A stretch of DNA of 64,000 bases from Anisus vortex (lineage: Eukaryota > Mollusca > Gastropoda > Planorbidae), in contig OX421509.1 in assembly GCA_949126835.1 (NCBI GenBank), positions 8,392,911 to 8,456,910 of the forward strand, given 5' to 3'. The stretch's first letter is position 1; every line of letters begins with the position of its first letter. A model generated the notes under the pieces. That model saw nothing but the letters and a program-made list of their open reading frames with translations, searched no databases and had not been told where the DNA came from. The translations under genes were made by a program, and so were the position numbers. Shown here in pieces: positions 60,301 through 64,000 of this stretch.

Positions 60301-63300
60301 AAAGACAATGATAAGATGGACCGCCTGCTTTGATATTTCTGCTATTTGATAACTTGAAACACTTAGTTTCGGAATTTCCCATCGCACCCTGTCCTCTAGA
60401 CTTCCGGTTTAGTAATTCGCTAGGATTTTCTCAATGGAAAATTTAGATTAAAATCGAAAGGTGTACACAGCGGAAACCTTTAATGCAATCGTAGGAGCGC
60501 GAAATTTATTCAAGACAGCCTTATTGGTTGCGCACGGGAAAAAAGAACATATAAGCTCTAAAAATAGAGCAAGCGGTCCATCTTATTATAGTCTTTGGAC
60601 CGATTTATGACTTTCCCTTGATTTTGGCTCTAGGTTAAATTGAATATTTCAATTGATGATATTTTGTATTTTTTTGTTATTTATTGTTTTTGTTCCTTGT
60701 TGTCAAATGTGTTGTCGTTTTTACTCCCTTTCTATTATTATCTTGCGCTGTCTGTCTGTTTGTCTGGTTGCTTGCAAAACTTTTCATCAATTTTTTTACC
60801 TTTTCCCGCCGTCTCATCGAGCAGAACTTTGGCCAGCAGACTTCCCGATTAACAATACATTCTTTCAAATTTTCAGCATCGTAGCGTTAAGAAAAGTTAC
60901 GAATTCATTCGACCAATTTGCGAATCGAGGAAAATATTTTACGTCAAACATGGCGGTCTCTACCTGAAGAGACGAATTATCTTTTTATGTTTCTTGCGGG
61001 CCAAAGCTAGAAAAAAAGGATGCGTAAAATTTTAGTGTGGAAATTCATAAGGTATGATATCACTTATATTTATTTTAATCTATTAAAATATAAATCAAAT
61101 ATAAACTTAGTTTACAAAGAAAGGGAGTATAATAAAAACATTGTTTTTATGGGTTAGTTTATTAAGGCTCGATGTTTAAGACGTTTTTGTTCTTTGTTCG
61201 CTAAAGTTTCAAAAAGTTCCATGAAAATAAAGTACGTTATTAATTATTAATTGTATAAAAAAATTATAAACAATGAGTAGGCCTATTTGGCATACCTATT
61301 TTGTTTTTACAATGTGGGTAAAATATTCAGCTCTCAAAAATTGTTTATAGCTAGCATGATGATAAAAGGGAAATAATTGCGGTATCTACTACATTTATTG
61401 AGTTATGGGCCTTGAATCTTATTGTAACTCAAAGGTAAAATAATTAACATTTTTACACATAATTTCATATGCCATGGCATTCGAGATGGATAAGGGCAGT
61501 CACACGAATTCTTCCGCCCACTACCCGCCCGGGGCCCGGGTCCAGGTTGAGAGCTGGATAGGCTACGGTGAAAACTCTTTGAACTCTCCGTTGTGTTTGT
61601 TTGTTGTTTGTTTGTTTGTTTGTTTGTATTGTTGTTGTTGTTTTGTAGCTTAGAATCGATTGCTATCGGAAACGAGCGCTATGACGTCAGACCACTATAT
61701 TTCATTTTTTCAGATAGGAGGGAATAAAATAAAGATTATCTTTTCAGGACTTGACATTTTGTTGATTGAATGTTGTGTTGTTGTTATTTTGTTGTTGTTT
61801 CAATTAAAGAAACACATAATGTACTGTTGTTTTTATTTCTAAATGAGTAAAAAATCATTGTACTAATATAACACAACAGCTTTATTTAAATAAATATATA
61901 ATATTATCTATAGGCCTACTATTCACAACTCTAACGTTGGCGCAATCGATATATTACTTACGTACACAAAGTTATTTTTTTCATCCCCCATCTCCTCACA
62001 ATAAAGTTTAGTACCCGTCGGACCGAATTGACCATAGGGCTGGTAAAGCAGCATTCATCAGTTTTTGTGGCCACGGCATACGAGGGGATGTGTGGCCAGC
62101 ACAATGCCCAGCCGCTTTTACTTTACCCCAACTAAGGTCAGGTACCCATCAGAGCAGAGTAGATTCAGGTGCACCCTCAAGTCCCCTGGAAAAGAATCCT
62201 AGCCTCCTCCAGGATTCGAACCCAGAACCTTCACTCCCAACTCATCCCTTTATGTTAAAATTAAAAAATGTAGCTACCATACTCGTGACCCATTGCCTAC
62301 CAGTGAGATGTAGACAATCATTCTGTTCATGTCTAAAGTCTGTGATTTCATCAAAACTTCTACCTGTGCCGGTTGTTCATTTTCAAATGGTTACGTAGGC
62401 CATTAATATAATTATAAATTATATAATATATGAATGTATGCGTTACGTGCACATTCATTTGAGCCCCCTCTTCCCTTCCCCGTACCATTTCGAACGCCCA
62501 AAAATCATCTATATCCAACCACCCCTCACCCCTAACTGCGTACGTAAAATACGGTTGGCCTATTTAGGTAAGCTTTGCATATTTAATTTACACCACATAT
62601 TATTCCTATTGTTTATATTTTTCGTTGTTTTTTTTAATTGTTTTTATTCTTTTAACAAAACGTATTGTAGCCATTCGTTTCTCCGTCATTTTGACGGGCA
62701 TAAATACTAATATTATTATAATATTACGTTCAAATATCTTGCAAAATGTAGGCCCCTATTTCAGTTAGTATTTTCGTCCTTTTCCTTAAAATGTCGTAAA
62801 ACCATAGACTATAAAAGGATGGACCGCTTGCTCTATTTTAAGAGCTTATATGTCCTTTTTTTCCGTGCGCAACCAATAAGACTTAAATTTCTTCTACGCA
62901 CCTCCTTGTTTCTTAAATGTTTCCGCCATATTGAACTTTCGATTTTAATTTTTCATTGAGAAAATCAAAGCGATTCAATAAAACGGAAGTGCAAAGTATT
63001 ATACGAATCGAGAATTCCGAAAAGCAGTCTTTCGAGTCAACATATAGCAGAAATACTAAAGCAAGCGGTCCATGTGTATTATAGTCTATGGTAAAACTAA
63101 GACAAAGTTTTAAAGTGTCCTTATAACCCAGGCCCAGCCATTTTTATTTTGCGTCATTTCCGGGGATGTTTTCTAAAAAGAGGCTGCACACGTACTCTTC
63201 ACTGATTGGTTTACTCTGGATGAACAGTAAAACGTCACAAATGTCACGATATGGCAAAAAAACAACTAAACATTAGAGTGAATGGGTGGTGCTATGATTT

Positions 63301-63454
63301 GATGTTTATCAGCTTAAACTTTTACAAAGCTTTCATGTGGCTTTAAATGTGGCTTTTATTTTCTTTGTTTGCTGCAGGCGTGGTGTTGTGTGTCGTCCTC
63401 CTGATCATGATACTTCTCTCTCTACCTGTCATCAGGAGAAGTGGCTACTTTGAG
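32420..63454 (+). CDS. NOX5: NADPH oxidase 5-like (calcium-activated), 5' part of gene, ten coding exons
   Basis: The family transfers electrons from cytosolic NADPH through FAD and two haems across a membrane to make superoxide, with EF-hands giving direct calcium control. Joining ten GT-AG exons (32420-33051, 37896-38007, 39757-39907, 40896-40987, 43902-44020, 44593-44643, 51901-52072, 58382-58586, 60118-60213, 63378-63454) keeps one open frame of about 569 residues. Order: residues 1-211, charged Ser/Pro-rich extension absent from human NOX5; about 212-385, EF-hand region; about 405-430, first membrane helix; then LDFNCTFIVVLMLRRLITSL and FHKICGYMIALQSVGHTVAH, which match the NOX5 ferric-reductase helices including the His pair 14 apart; then RRSGYFE, a NOX5 signature. 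The dehydrogenase domain is beyond the window. Every junction phase agrees, which is strong support. Confidence 0.92.
33080..33375 (+). mobile_element. LINE family A 3' end in NOX5 intron 1
   Basis: Copy with ACTTAGAAATACAACATGCC, the GCATCCGGGTATGGAATGGC block encoding the C-terminal W-N-G-L-type motif, CATCATTTAAAACACTAATC and the AAGGAGCGTCTGTAACGTAT end. It starts only about 30 bp after the exon 1 donor. Confidence 0.7.
33435..33882 (-). mobile_element. Solo-LTR-like sequence (minus)
   Basis: About 448 bp with inverted ends TGTTA...TAACA. The minus strand has a TATATAAG box and shares ATTCTTCTTTAAACATTCAT, GGCTTGAG and GTATTATTTCATAGTG with a plus-oriented relative at 37330-37650. No clear target duplication. 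Confidence 0.5.
33889..34375 (-). mobile_element. Second LTR-like sequence (minus)
   Basis: Starts TGTTACGACC and ends ATCATTACA on the plus strand, so TG...CA on the minus strand. The minus strand has a GTATTTAAGGC TATA-like box near 34310. It abuts the previous LTR-like unit with 6 bp between. No internal retroviral-type domains are present. Solo LTR is an inference. Confidence 0.4.
34404..36135 (+). repeat. 32-bp minisatellite, about 54 units, NOX5 intron 1
   Basis: Unit ATTGGACTAAACATATAGAA and ACAACTGGAAGT, with variants ATTTAG, TTTTGA and TTATATAG in the middle. 1.7 kb of near-continuous repeats. Confidence 0.95.
36295..36490 (-). mobile_element. LINE family A 3' end (minus) in NOX5 intron 1
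   Basis: Plus reading GACGCTCCTTCTTTAAAGAA, GGTCCGAGTCTAGTCTTGCA and TTCAGGCAACCTATTCCATT, with the TATCTTATCTTATA tail at the left. The right part reaches the codons around the W-N motif. Confidence 0.7.
36945..37206 (-). repeat. tRNA-derived SINE in NOX5 intron 1
   Basis: Minus-strand copy with CATTTCGGACCAAATAGAAC, TCAGAGCTGGGTAGACTCAT and a decayed B box AGATTCAAACTC. Confidence 0.75.
37330..37650 (+). mobile_element. Solo-LTR-like sequence (plus)
   Basis: Contains CTATATAAGGCATGTAG (TATA), AATTCTTCTTTTAAACATTC, GGCTTGAGTG and TATTATTTCATAGTG, matching the minus-oriented unit at 33435-33882. The two therefore form an inverted pair around the 32-bp minisatellite. Confidence 0.5.
37896..38007 (+). 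CDS. NOX5: NOX5 coding exon 2: first EF-hand helix region
   Basis: The acceptor CATTGCAG opens with A (finishing the Leu codon), then 37 codons SPEEAWLATVETRLAAKAAG and TETLTLVQFQEALQIKE, ending in phase 0 at donor GAG|GTGAGA. It aligns with the start of human NOX5 (W at the same place, LxxF..AL.xKE at the end), the degenerate first EF-hand. Confidence 0.85.
38572..38661. mobile_element. Fold-back fragment of the CAGGGGTC hAT family
   Basis: 90 bp made of two inverted copies of the same 30-bp hAT arm (CAGGGGTCGGCAAACTACGG, then CACGCGTGCC), with one mismatch, around a 30-bp centre. Normal copies have different left and right subterminal arms. This one has the same arm twice. Flanks GTCTAGAA and GATTAGTG do not match. 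Confidence 0.75.
38935..39310 (+). mobile_element. LINE family A 3' end in NOX5 intron 2
   Basis: One of the longest copies: AGAAACACTGGAGGACAGAA, ACATAAGGCATTAAACTCTA, TTCTTCCCGAGTGACATTCG and CGGATGAGCGTAGGACGCAA, then a TAAGATAAGATAAG tail. Confidence 0.75.
39470..39740 (+). repeat. tRNA-derived SINE immediately upstream of NOX5 exon 3
   Basis: Plus-strand copy with A box GTGGCCGAGTGGC, B box GGGTTCGAATCC and body GAGTCTATCCAGCTCTGATG. Its CTTTACTTTACTTTCAC tail ends about 16 bp before the exon 3 acceptor and so supplies most of that acceptor's pyrimidine tract. Confidence 0.85.
39757..39907 (+). CDS. NOX5: NOX5 coding exon 3: EF-hand with DLDHDGEVNLQY loop
   Basis: Acceptor CCATGGTAG, phase 0, donor CGAG|GTAACT, 50 codons plus G. 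Encodes SFFVDRCFQLFDLDHDGEVN, then LQYLICELRSLVFGSQAEKI and RFLFNVYNIR. The calcium loop has Asp at positions 1, 3 and 5 and Gly at 6, but Tyr instead of Glu at position 12. It aligns with human NOX5 EF-hand 2 and the start of EF-hand 3. Confidence 0.93.
39955..40200 (+). repeat. tRNA-derived SINE immediately downstream of NOX5 exon 3
   Basis: Plus-strand copy starting about 48 bp after the donor, with CGGTGGCCAAGCAGCAGCGC, a perfect B box GGGTTCGAATCC and the tail GGTCCGAAGGGTACTTTACT. Confidence 0.85.
40896..40987 (+). CDS. NOX5: NOX5 coding exon 4: degenerate EF-hand 3
   Basis: Acceptor ATCAAG, then GG (phase 1 completion, Gly) and 30 codons TGKIGKSEIHQVLKSCVVES and KLQMSEDNIQ, donor CAG|GTGAGT. 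With exon 3 the loop reads NIRGTGKIGKSE: only position 1 (Asn) and 12 (Glu) are acceptable ligands, so calcium binding here looks lost or weak. The acceptor lacks a long pyrimidine tract, so the start could shift by a few bases. Confidence 0.8.
41113..42925 (+). repeat. 32-bp minisatellite, about 57 units, NOX5 intron 4
   Basis: Unit AACACTCCAAATTAGATTAA and CAAGTAGCTAGA. A block around 41567-41730 recurs with the same private variants at about 42430-42592 (offset about 862 bp), showing higher-order duplication. Confidence 0.95.
43101..43221. repeat. Perfect 42-bp inverted repeat (hairpin), NOX5 intron 4
   Basis: 43101-43142 (AATGGGCCGTATTGCTGCTG, AGAGTTAACACCCTTGCCCC, TT) is the exact reverse complement of 43180-43221. 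Past a short gap, TACAAGTCA pairs further with TGACTTGTA. The transcript would fold into a long stem with a small loop. Probably a fold-back MITE; other copies are not present in the window. Confidence 0.9.
43269..43549. mobile_element. CAAAGACT-family MITE
   Basis: 281 bp with termini CAAAGACTATAATGAGATGG and CATCTCATTATAATCTTTG. The interior has GATTTTCTCAATGGAAAATT-type and GCGGAAG motifs. A partial second end (CTCTAAAAATAGAGCAAGCG, 43610-43635) follows at 43553-43640. No flanking duplication is recognisable here. Confidence 0.8.
43902..44020 (+). CDS. NOX5: NOX5 coding exon 5: canonical EF-hand 4
   Basis: Acceptor TATCTCCCCAG, phase 0, 39 codons plus AG, donor CAG|GTATCG. Encodes ALTDALITAADKDRDGKISY, then DELKNLIEAHPTIANNLAI. 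The loop DKDRDGKISYDE is fully canonical (Asp 1, 3, 5, Gly 6, Ile 8, Glu 12), matching human NOX5 EF-hand 4 and the following NLTIS. Confidence 0.95.
44176..44484. mobile_element. CAAAGACT-family MITE with 7-bp direct repeats
   Basis: 309 bp, CAAAGACTATAATAAGATGG to CATCTTATTATAGTCTTTG, flanked by ATAGAAC on both sides (44169-44175 and 44485-44491). Confidence 0.85.
44593..44643 (+). CDS. NOX5: NOX5 coding exon 6: EF-hand to membrane linker
   Basis: Acceptor CCCCTTGCAG, T completes Ser, then TLMSNMQAGIEYDFTD and TA (phase 2) before donor TA|GTGAGT. At 51 nt it is short, but both phases fit and the donor is strong. Unspliced, the codon would be TAG. Confidence 0.85.
44650..47300. other. NOX5 intron 6, first part: no gene; C-rich segment
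   Basis: 45170-46080 is unusually C-rich for this window (many CCCC runs, poly-C at 45722-45737) and contains AATAAAC near 45880. It could be an old LTR or other retroelement, but I see no ends or domains. 46650-46680 has a GTTG/poly-G stretch. Confidence 0.35.
47330..48240 (+). repeat. 31-bp minisatellite, NOX5 intron 6
   Basis: Unit ACTAAATTATAGAACAAATT and AATTATAGAGA. Regular from about 47690, degenerate before. A private variant block (AATAATGTATAAAGAAC) recurs 155 bp apart, which is five units. Confidence 0.9.
48655..48860 (+). mobile_element. LINE family A 3' end with readable C-terminus
   Basis: The best frame: plus reading SYARTKAYKYYFFPVGIRAW, then NGLPEQIRKS, INLTSFKTLIKMQD and stop. 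'FFP...AWNGLP...SFK..L' is the classic end of CR1/Jockey-type LINE polyproteins. It is followed by a UTR ending AAGGAGCGTCTGTAATATAT. Confidence 0.75.
48862..48942 (+). mobile_element. 73-bp-type TTAA MITE, copy 3
   Basis: TTAA-flanked, with termini CCCTTCCCGTACCG and CTGTAAGGG, inserted directly after the LINE end at 48860. Confidence 0.75.
49070..49159. repeat. (TC)n and (TA)n microsatellites
   Basis: Adjacent TC repeat (about 14 units) and TA repeat (about 30 units) in NOX5 intron 6. Confidence 0.95.
49740..51232. mobile_element. hAT-type element with CATAGGTTCTCAACC termini and perfect 8-bp duplication
   Basis: 1493 bp bounded by CATAGGTTCTCAACCTTTTT and GTTGAGAACCTATG, flanked by ATATAGAT (49732-49739 and 51233-51240). 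The interior at about 50262-50370 (ATTATATGACTAAATAATTT) is close to the interior of the hAT at 15278-16625, although the termini differ. It hosts the composite MITE 50448-50874. Confidence 0.85.
50448..50874. mobile_element. Composite CATAGACT/CAAAGACT MITE nested in a hAT element
   Basis: Outer ends CATAGACTATAATATACATG and CATGTATATTATAGTCTATG, flanked by GTTAGAC and GTTAAAC (7 bp, one mismatch). A second left end, CATTGACTATAATAAGATGG, starts inside at about 50628, so two copies appear fused. Confidence 0.75.
51236..51515. repeat. GATA tetranucleotide microsatellite
   Basis: Long, slightly impure GATA array at the edge of the hAT duplication (ATATAGATAGATGG). Confidence 0.95.
51901..52072 (+). 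CDS. NOX5: NOX5 coding exon 7: first transmembrane helix
   Basis: Acceptor GATATTGCAG, C completes Tyr, then 57 codons: GSHGKPLKKNRCCRHFTTTY, IQNNMQKIGFLIFYLLVNAG and LSGLNVWRYWHYNTWLT, donor ACG|GTAAGT, phase 0. A basic linker precedes the helix, as in human NOX5. The donor begins a tandem array (next entry). Confidence 0.93.
52073..52625 (+). repeat. 39-bp tandem repeat that repeats the NOX5 exon 7 splice donor (about 13-14 units)
   Basis: The unit is GTAAGTTGATCTCACCTTGA, AAAAATAGATGTGCTGAAA, starting exactly at the exon 7 donor. Most units carry GTAAGTTG preceded by AAA, a good donor match. Units near 52200 and 52600 are altered. Because 39 is divisible by three, long open frames appear on the minus strand (13-residue repeats). 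These are artefacts. Confidence 0.93.
52978..53287 (+). mobile_element. LINE 3' end (family B) inserted in the hAT element
   Basis: The plus frame reads KKYLGVRSFESVAPSLWNSL, then SQTLRESGTR, a second LINE-type C-terminus (xxSxAPxLWNSLP), with stops after. It ends with GAAGCGATATAAGAAATG and a TTATCTTATCT tail. Confidence 0.65.
55160..55800. other. Unclassified GC-richer insert within the hAT element
   Basis: The base composition rises sharply here. The minus frame at 55188-55499 (about 100 residues) has no motif I know. It is probably another transposon fragment, because the surrounding element continues on both sides. Confidence 0.35.
55880..56023 (-). repeat. tRNA-derived SINE, internally deleted, third level of nesting
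   Basis: Has GCAGCGTTCGCCAGTTTCTG, then jumps to ACACCCTCCAGACCCGTG and a decayed B box TAATTCGAACCC. The middle of the body is missing. Confidence 0.7.
57126..57337 (+). mobile_element. LINE 3' end with terminal zinc finger
   Basis: The plus frame contains CNRDCHSRVGLYSHSRSC, a CxxxC...H...C finger found at the C-terminus of several animal LINE polyproteins, then a short UTR and (TA)n. It abuts the hAT end at 57124. Confidence 0.6.
57564..58312. mobile_element. Tigger/pogo-like Mariner element, non-autonomous
   Basis: 749 bp bounded by CAGTGGTACCTTGGGTAACG and GTAACCCGAGGAACCACTG, with TA on both sides (57562-57563 and 58313-58314). CAGTGGTACCT.GG is a common Tigger terminus. The left arm contains three diverged AACGAACG-type sub-repeats. 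No transposase frame. Its right end is only about 67 bp before the exon 8 acceptor. Confidence 0.75.
58382..58586 (+). CDS. NOX5: NOX5 coding exon 8: helices 2-3 with haem-ligand histidines
   Basis: Acceptor TTTTTCCAG, phase 0, 68 codons plus C, donor CAC|GTGAGT. Encodes VARGFGIGLDFNCTFIVVLM, LRRLITSLRATPLVKVLPFD, QHIMFHKICGYMIALQSVGH and TVAHIGNA. LDFNC, MLRR, LRAT, VLPxDQ and HTVAH are near-identical to human NOX5. The two His of FHK and VGH are 14 apart, the haem-ligand spacing of helix 3 in the NOX family. Confidence 0.96.
58607..59065. repeat. CT-rich microsatellite (TCTCTA and TCTCTC)
   Basis: Interrupted TCTCTATC and TCTCTCTC repeats begin about 20 bp after the exon 8 donor. The open frame read from the exon through it is spurious. 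Confidence 0.9.
60118..60213 (+). CDS. NOX5: NOX5 coding exon 9: loop before helix 4
   Basis: Acceptor TGTTCTGCAG, TC completes Leu, then RVAEDKHLTLLEVVFTLKAN and IGWIAGLAPVT plus G, donor CAG|GTAAGC. It aligns with the human NOX5 segment ...FWELLLTTRPGIGWVHGSASPTG: GW..G.A.PTG is conserved. Confidence 0.94.
60300..60597. mobile_element. CAAAGACT-family MITE
   Basis: 298 bp, CAAAGACAATGATAAGATGG to CATCTTATTATAGTCTTTG. This intact copy shows the interior that is interrupted by a hAT at 15278. Flanks TACCAAT and GACCGAT are dissimilar. Confidence 0.8.
60600..62000. other. NOX5 intron 9: no further gene recognised
   Basis: AT-rich with TTTG repeats (61600-61640). A short GC-rich ATTAT... CGCCCGGGGCCCGGGTCC palindromic spot occurs at about 61525-61545. 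No coding signals I trust. Confidence 0.5.
62008..62235 (-). repeat. tRNA-derived SINE in NOX5 intron 9
   Basis: Minus-strand copy: AGTACCCGTCGGACCGAATT, TGTGGCCAGCACAATGCCCA, TCAGAGCAGAGTAGATTCAG and B box GGATTCGAACCC. Confidence 0.82.
62803..63090. mobile_element. CATAGACT-family MITE with perfect 7-bp direct repeats
   Basis: 288 bp, CATAGACTATAAAAGGATGG to CATGTGTATTATAGTCTATG, flanked by GTAAAAC (62796-62802 and 63091-63097). Confidence 0.85.
63378..63454 (+). CDS. NOX5: NOX5 coding exon 10: helix 4 and RRSGYFE signature
   Basis: Acceptor GTTTGCTGCAG, GC completes Gly, then VVLCVVLLIMILLSLPVIRR and SGYFE, donor GAG|GTAACA, phase 0. It corresponds to human NOX5 ...TGVALLLLLLLMFICSSSCIRRSGHFEV. 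The next exons (helices 5-6, FAD and NADPH sites) are not in the window. Confidence 0.95.
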
Positions 63455-63724
63455 GTAACAGGAGAATTTCTCCCCCACTGCTTTTGGGAGGTGGCGGGGG
63501 CGTTAACACCGCAGTGTAGGCGTCCCCCCTGGTATTTTGGGTGTGTGTGCAAGGGCGTTCGTCTATTGGGTCAATGGCTGGATGCGCCCTGCGCGTTATA
63601 GGCGTGTGGGGCGTTCTCCCATTAGCCCAATAAATGTGGTCGGCGCCCGAGCTTTGAAATTAGGTCTTCGGTAGGGGAAAAGGGGGGTGGGAGGAGTTCG
63701 AGTAGAGACGCCATTGACGTTACG

Positions 63725-64000
63725 AGAAAATGAATTCTCACAAAATGAAGTGTCACAAAATGAAGTCTCACAAAATGAAGTCTTACAAAATGAAGTGTCA
63801 CAAAATGAAGTCTCACAAAATGAAGTCTCACAAAATGAATTCTCACAAAATGAAGTCTCACAAAATGAAGTCTCACAAAATGAAGTCTCACAAAATGAAT
63901 TCTCACAAAATGAAGTCTCACAAAATGAAGTCTCACAAAATGAAGTGTCACAAAATGAAGTCTCACAAAATGAAGTCTCACAAAATGAAGTCTCACAAAA
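63725..64000 (+). repeat. 15-bp tandem repeat, runs off the window end
   Basis: At least 18 units of TCTCACAAAATGAAG, with variants TGTCAC, TCTTAC and AATTC, in NOX5 intron 10. The five-residue FVRLH frame on the minus strand is an artefact. Confidence 0.95.

Noticed and set aside
63622..63996. 124-residue FVRLH repeat protein on minus
   Set aside because: It is a reading of the 15-bp intronic tandem repeat.

Overview
This window is AT-rich, intron-heavy animal nuclear DNA. It is crowded with microsatellites, minisatellites, tRNA-derived SINEs, 5'-truncated LINE ends and small DNA transposons. There are no operons, ribosome-binding sites or long single-exon genes. The gene content (a calcium-regulated NADPH oxidase with EF-hands) and the repeat style suggest a lophotrochozoan, most likely a gastropod mollusc. 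That assignment is an inference from style, not a match to a known sequence.

Three genes can be assembled by joining exons whose reading phases agree. (1) Plus strand, about 2.95-17.7 kb: a small four-exon gene for a single-pass membrane protein of about 194 residues. It has a signal peptide, a short Cys-rich ectodomain, a transmembrane helix and a Pro-rich tail, so its layout resembles Shisa/VOPP1-type proteins. The link to exon 1 is the weakest part of the model. (2) Minus strand, 8.68-5.58 kb, inside the long first intron of gene 1: a second small membrane-protein gene. Two duplicated exons (8.6 and 7.6 kb), each encoding an alternative transmembrane segment and each ending in phase 2, can splice to the same Pro/Gln/Tyr-rich tail of two exons. 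(3) Plus strand, 32.4 kb to beyond the window end: the 5' half of a NOX5-type NADPH oxidase. Ten coding exons give about 569 residues: a 211-residue low-complexity N-terminal extension, EF-hands, and the first transmembrane helices with haem-ligand histidines. The FAD/NADPH dehydrogenase domain lies downstream of the window.

Region by region: 1-2.3 kb is AT-rich with nothing assignable. 2.3-17.7 kb holds the two interleaved small genes, hAT MITEs, SINEs and a striking transposon whose left border is amplified about 13 times and which is split by a hAT insertion. 17.7-32 kb has no recognised gene, only satellite arrays, SINEs, LINE ends, a hAT element and a 50-bp minisatellite. 32.4-64 kb is NOX5, whose introns carry 31-32-bp minisatellites, a 39-bp array that repeats the exon 7 splice donor, six copies of one MITE family, a perfect 42-bp inverted repeat, a Tigger-like element and a three-level nest of hAT elements.

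The best candidates for something undescribed are the nested antisense membrane-protein gene with duplicated transmembrane exons, and the tandemly amplified 5' splice site in NOX5. All gene models are read by eye from splice sites and phase. None has transcript support here.
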